Positions 60,494 to 64,000 of a stretch of DNA of 64,000 nt are shown in pieces (position 1 is the first letter of the stretch; the number at the start of each line of letters is the position of its first letter). Position numbers and translations under genes: made by a program. The notes under the pieces are model-generated. The model worked only from the letters and a program-made list of their open reading frames with translations, was not told the origin of the DNA and made no database searches. This stretch comes from Meghimatium bilineatum (lineage: Eukaryota > Mollusca > Gastropoda > Stylommatophora > Philomycidae): assembly GCA_034231615.1 (NCBI GenBank), contig CM067322.1, positions 61,457,032 through 61,521,031 on the forward strand, written 5' to 3'.

Positions 60494-61835
60494 GTACTTT
60501 TGTATTCATAATTTATGAGCTAGTATTTTGTTGTTGCTATATTTCTCAGTTGGCATGTGGAGTTGTCATAATTATTGTCATAGTCTTCTTATGATGCAAC
60601 TTAGCAGTATCCAATCATAATATCTTCAAAAATAATTTGTCCTCCAGGGTTACTCTAGAATCACCATAAACTTCACCCTAGCTAGAGCTAGAAGTAAAGC
60701 ATACAAATTCATATAATCACTATTATATAGTTGAAACAACATCTACTGCCAATACATGTCGGTATTTGAAGGAAAAATGAAACACAACAGAATCGAAGAC
60801 AATAAACCAACTTCATAGAAGGTAGGGTCATCCTTTTATTTCTGAAAACTAGTTAGTGCAAATTGCTGAGCCACTTCTTCTGACTCAAGATATCTTATAC
60901 AAATGAATATCCATTCTGGACTAAAATTGAGATCTCCAGACACATGCTTTATCATTATCTATCCTTAAATGGCCTGTGAAGTCAGACTTGAGTAGATAAT
61001 GCACAACTATTGCAGAAGTTTGAGGCTGCCACTTCGACCTGCAAAAAAGGCTAGACTTTGTTAGGAACGAACCTTATTACCAAGCAAGACAAATTTATGT
61101 GAGCACAGAATTCATGATTGGCTATAAGATGTCTGTTTTTGTGACTAGAATAATGCACTCAAGAATAAAGTATCGCCCCGTTTACACTTCAGATTCGTTC
61201 AGCAAAGTATTTCTTGCCAATTTGGGTGGTTGTAAGTAGGTGAAATGATAATACTAAGCCATTCCTGCTACTGACAAATAAGAAAAGATACACTACTTAC
61301 AATAGCTGACACCTCTCTAGGAGGCCTCTTCTCAAAGTCTTGCAGTCTTTTGTATATGAAATAAGCTCTGGATAAACCAACAAATTTCAGAAAAGGACAC
61401 AACAGCACTATTGCTCATAATTCTTAGGGTTGAAACATACAAGTGCTGATCAAAAGGAATTCAACATAATTTTTTTTTTCAACTCCAATCAAGAATTCAT
61501 TGTGTGATATGGTCTTGGAACTTAGTGAGAAAGTATGAATATTGGCATTGTTGTTCAGCCGTTATTGCCAGACATGTGTGACAAACCCACAGGTGAGGCA
61601 CTTGTGTGTTTTGAGCTAATGGGATGAAAGGAATATTCTGCATTACTTTCTTTTCAAAAACTTATTGATACTTAAGCAGACTTAAAAAAAATAACTGGTC
61701 TTCAAGCTATCAGTCCTACACAGATTGAAAAATGATATTTGAATGTGAAGCATCAGCTGAGAGCAACAAACAAACATGTATTCCATCAATACACAAAATC
61801 AAGACAGAGCAGTAATAGAAAATCTTGGATGTCCA
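60494..61835. other. Intron, no feature recognised
   Basis: No exon of the GAP domain and no recognisable repeat was found in this stretch. Confidence 0.35.
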
Positions 61836-61839
61836 TTTG

Positions 61840-62125
61840 TTGCCAATCCTAAAAGGGGATCGAAGAATAGCAGCACTTGCTGTTATATCTCTACGTGATA
61901 GGAAAACTTAATTGTTGTTGGTATGATGTTTAGGAGCCAACAAACCAACTTTAATATTTATATTTCTTGGTCTTTCTCATTGTCCATGGTATTTTCAATA
62001 TCCTTCTGTAATATTTCATTTTGAAAGAAGAAAGTAATTTTCACCACTTTAATTTGTGTCCATGTTTCACAGCTGTAAATTGCCACTGGAAATATGCTTG
62101 TTCTAATCAGATGTAATTGTTGGCT
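61840..62125 (-). mobile_element. LINE RT C-terminal fragment (antisense), with SINE scrap
   Basis: The minus strand encodes LIRTSIFPVAIYSCETWTQI (62060-62120), matching the LI.T...PVATYGCE.WT segment after the RT domain. AAAAGGGGATCGAAGAATAG at 61850 resembles the end of SINE family A in antisense. Confidence 0.6.
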
Positions 62126-62129
62126 CTTA

Positions 62130-62430
62130 AACACTTTTGGAGCCGTGGTACAGAAGTGTTTAAGTCACTCGCCTGCCGACCAGCAGAGCAGAATTTTGAT
62201 ATTCACTTATTATTTATTATCATTTATTAGAAAAAAGTAACTCTTGTGGTTCACTCAACTCTCTAGGAAGTAGGGTACCAGTGCTCATGCTCTAGTAATG
62301 TAGAGGAATGGTGTCATCATTCTTGAGCAATTGGGACAGATGATGCTAGTCTGGCAGTTTCTGATCAGCCACTGACTAGACAGCTGAGCTATGGGAAAAT
62401 CATAGGCTACCACACTGGTTCAGAAAAATA
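62130..62430 (+). repeat. Possible tRNA-derived SINE
   Basis: GGAGCCGTGGTACAGAAGTG (62139-62158) contains TGGTACAGAAG, an exact fit to the pol III A-box TRGYNNARNNG, followed by CACTCGCCTGCCGACC, as in many tRNA-derived SINE heads. A B-box was not found at normal spacing. The downstream segment CAGCCACTGACTAGACAGC is shared with 31078-31097. Confidence 0.45.
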
Positions 62431-63750
62431 TTTTTTATAATTCAAGTATTGTCACAGTCTGTTTAAACTATACATATAAGCATACTGTACATAATATATG
62501 TATGAGAAGGTTAAGATTAATAATCTAGTATTATTTATTTATCTATGAGAATAAGGGTACTGCAAACACCACTGTGCAAATCTGCTCACATAAACACCCA
62601 TACAGCTACATGTATAGATATGCAATTTTGTTGTAGGTGACTCAGTGAATTTTGTTATGTAAATAGTTTTTTTTTTAAATTGAATTCATATCAATTTTGT
62701 TCCTAATGCTTGCTAAGACGTAGAAGTCACAGGAGATCACAACAGTAAGTCAATCAACAAATGATAGAGCAGTGCAGTCTCGTTATCTTTAATTTTTTTG
62801 CTTTTTTGGGAAGATTTGTATGAGAAATTGCACTTTTATTTTTTTTTTCATTGATTATATCTGTTTAGTGTGTTAATCTAAAATGTCATTTTTAATTGTG
62901 GCACAATAAAAATGGAAATCCTGATGTTTGATATGGAAGAGTGGATCACTCACACAAACGTAAACAAATGCTAGCCTGTAGTTGGGAAATGGGGTTAGAG
63001 AATTGCCCACACAAAGATCTTAATATTTATCCTTCTTGTATATACAAACATTGGTGAAGCTACAATAGGGGGTGGGGGGCAAAGAATGTGAGAAAAGTGG
63101 ATGTATGGTATATTGGCACACTTGCATACTTGAGTAAACCTTGTGACAAATTGTCATATAAAGACAGGTACAATGTATTTCAATGGATGACCTGATTCAA
63201 ACTATACAATTGATTTCATTGAATCTATTAGTGCTGTGACCTGATGATTGATAGATGAAGATGAAATAGAGGAAGAATTGTATTGTTTGATATTCACAAT
63301 TATTTTACAGAAACAAAGAAGCAGTCTTTCTTTTCTTGGTCAAATAAAAATGAAAGTGAATTAAAATCTCATCAGAAAGGCTGAAATGTATAGAGAATGG
63401 ACTTAATTATACTCAGGTTTCCCCTTATGTACTCCATCACTCTCAACAAAGCAGAGCGCTGCCTTTCAAGTGTACCACTCATAGCACATAACGCCATTGC
63501 TTCAAGTAACAATTCCCTGAGATCTCAACAAAAATGTACGTGGAAACAAGACACCACGATCTGAGTTTCCTAAGTACCAATAATACAAATTTAGTAAATC
63601 ATTTCTTGTTGTTCATTTTTTTCAACTTGTATCCATTAACAAAAATGATTAAATGCATTGTTTTTGATTGTTCATATAACAAAACTCTTCGTTCATATAA
63701 CTTATGTGAAATTTTATATAGTTTGGCTTTTTTTGCTCACATAACATATG
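62431..63750. other. Intron, no feature recognised
   Basis: AT-rich, no motif-bearing ORF. A G-run lies near 63068-63078. Confidence 0.3.
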
Positions 63751-63754
63751 GATG

Positions 63755-64000
63755 AGCTGCTGTAAAACAACAAAACTAACATTCCTAAGAGCTTGCATAT
63801 TCTCAGTGACAATGTATGGATGTGAATCTTGGACAATCTAAAAAAAAAGTGAACATTAAAATAGCAACATTTGAAACAAAATGTTACATAAAAATCCTCA
63901 GAATACCAGGGACCAAAAAAAACATCACCAATATAGCCATCCTGAGAGAAATAAATGTGAAAAAAACTGGCTAATCAGCATAGCTCTTTCCAGAAAACTA
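63755..64000 (+). mobile_element. LINE RT C-terminal fragment, cut by the window edge
   Basis: The translation reads ILSVTMYGCESWTI, then KMLHKNPQNTRDQK-type residues, the SVTMYGCESWT segment that follows the RT domain in RTE/Jockey-type elements. Stops interrupt it; the rest lies beyond 64000. Confidence 0.75.

Noticed and set aside
60494-64000. Rap-GAP domain exons
   Set aside because: Looked for peptides like the vertebrate GAP start and the catalytic block in all plus-strand frames by eye; none found.

Overview
The window is eukaryotic and very probably metazoan. It is AT-rich, and a single multi-exon gene runs through it on the + strand with all introns GT-AG. The introns are packed with degraded retrotransposons, DNA transposons, SINE-like repeats and minisatellites. 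The 19 exons recognised here (1088-60493, about 2.8 kb of coding sequence) join without any phase conflict. They encode the central and pre-catalytic part of a Ral GTPase-activating protein alpha subunit (RALGAPA1/2 type, also called GARNL1/tuberin-like). The amino-terminal exons lie upstream of the window. The C-terminal Rap-GAP catalytic domain is not found before base 64000, so the gene continues past both ends. A lophotrochozoan, perhaps a gastropod mollusc, is suggested by the repeat content, in particular a relic ORF resembling the RAG1 N-terminal region, a combination reported as the N-RAG-TP transposon of the sea slug Aplysia. That taxonomic guess is inference.

Layout. 1-8.2 kb: exon 1, an antisense LINE tail, a SINE, a nine-copy 201/202-bp tandem array and, just after it, the RAG1-N-like ORF with in-frame stops. 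8.2-19.3 kb: exons 2-4, SINEs, a 41-bp minisatellite, a perfect 45-bp repeat and an internally deleted pogo-like element. 19.3-25.2 kb: exons 5-6, two TTAA-flanked piggyBac-like copies fused end to end, and an antisense pogo-like element. 25.2-31.5 kb: exons 7-9 with LINE relics, one of them broken by a TA-flanked MITE and a SINE. 31.5-42.8 kb: exons 10-12, a MITE derivative of the second pogo family, a 37/38-bp minisatellite carrying a hairpin element, the best-preserved reverse transcriptase ORF (419 codons), and a hAT-like element sitting inside a SINE with an 8-bp target duplication. 42.8-51.3 kb: exons 13-15, a complete 922-bp piggyBac-like element, and a LINE whose C-terminus carries a C2H2 zinc finger. 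51.3-60.5 kb: exons 16-19, a 928-bp piggyBac-like element whose empty target can be read in the flank, a 1.5-kb element with perfect 13-bp inverted repeats, and a 1.37-kb pogo-like element with both ends. 60.5-64 kb: intron with LINE fragments.

The only host gene is RALGAPA. In animals this subunit pairs with RALGAPB to form a GAP that switches off RalA/RalB. Everything else is intronic repeat material. No tRNA, rRNA, promoter, CpG island or polyadenylation site could be assigned, and no bacterial feature is present. LINE clade names, exact SINE ends and taxonomic assignment are the weakest parts of this annotation.
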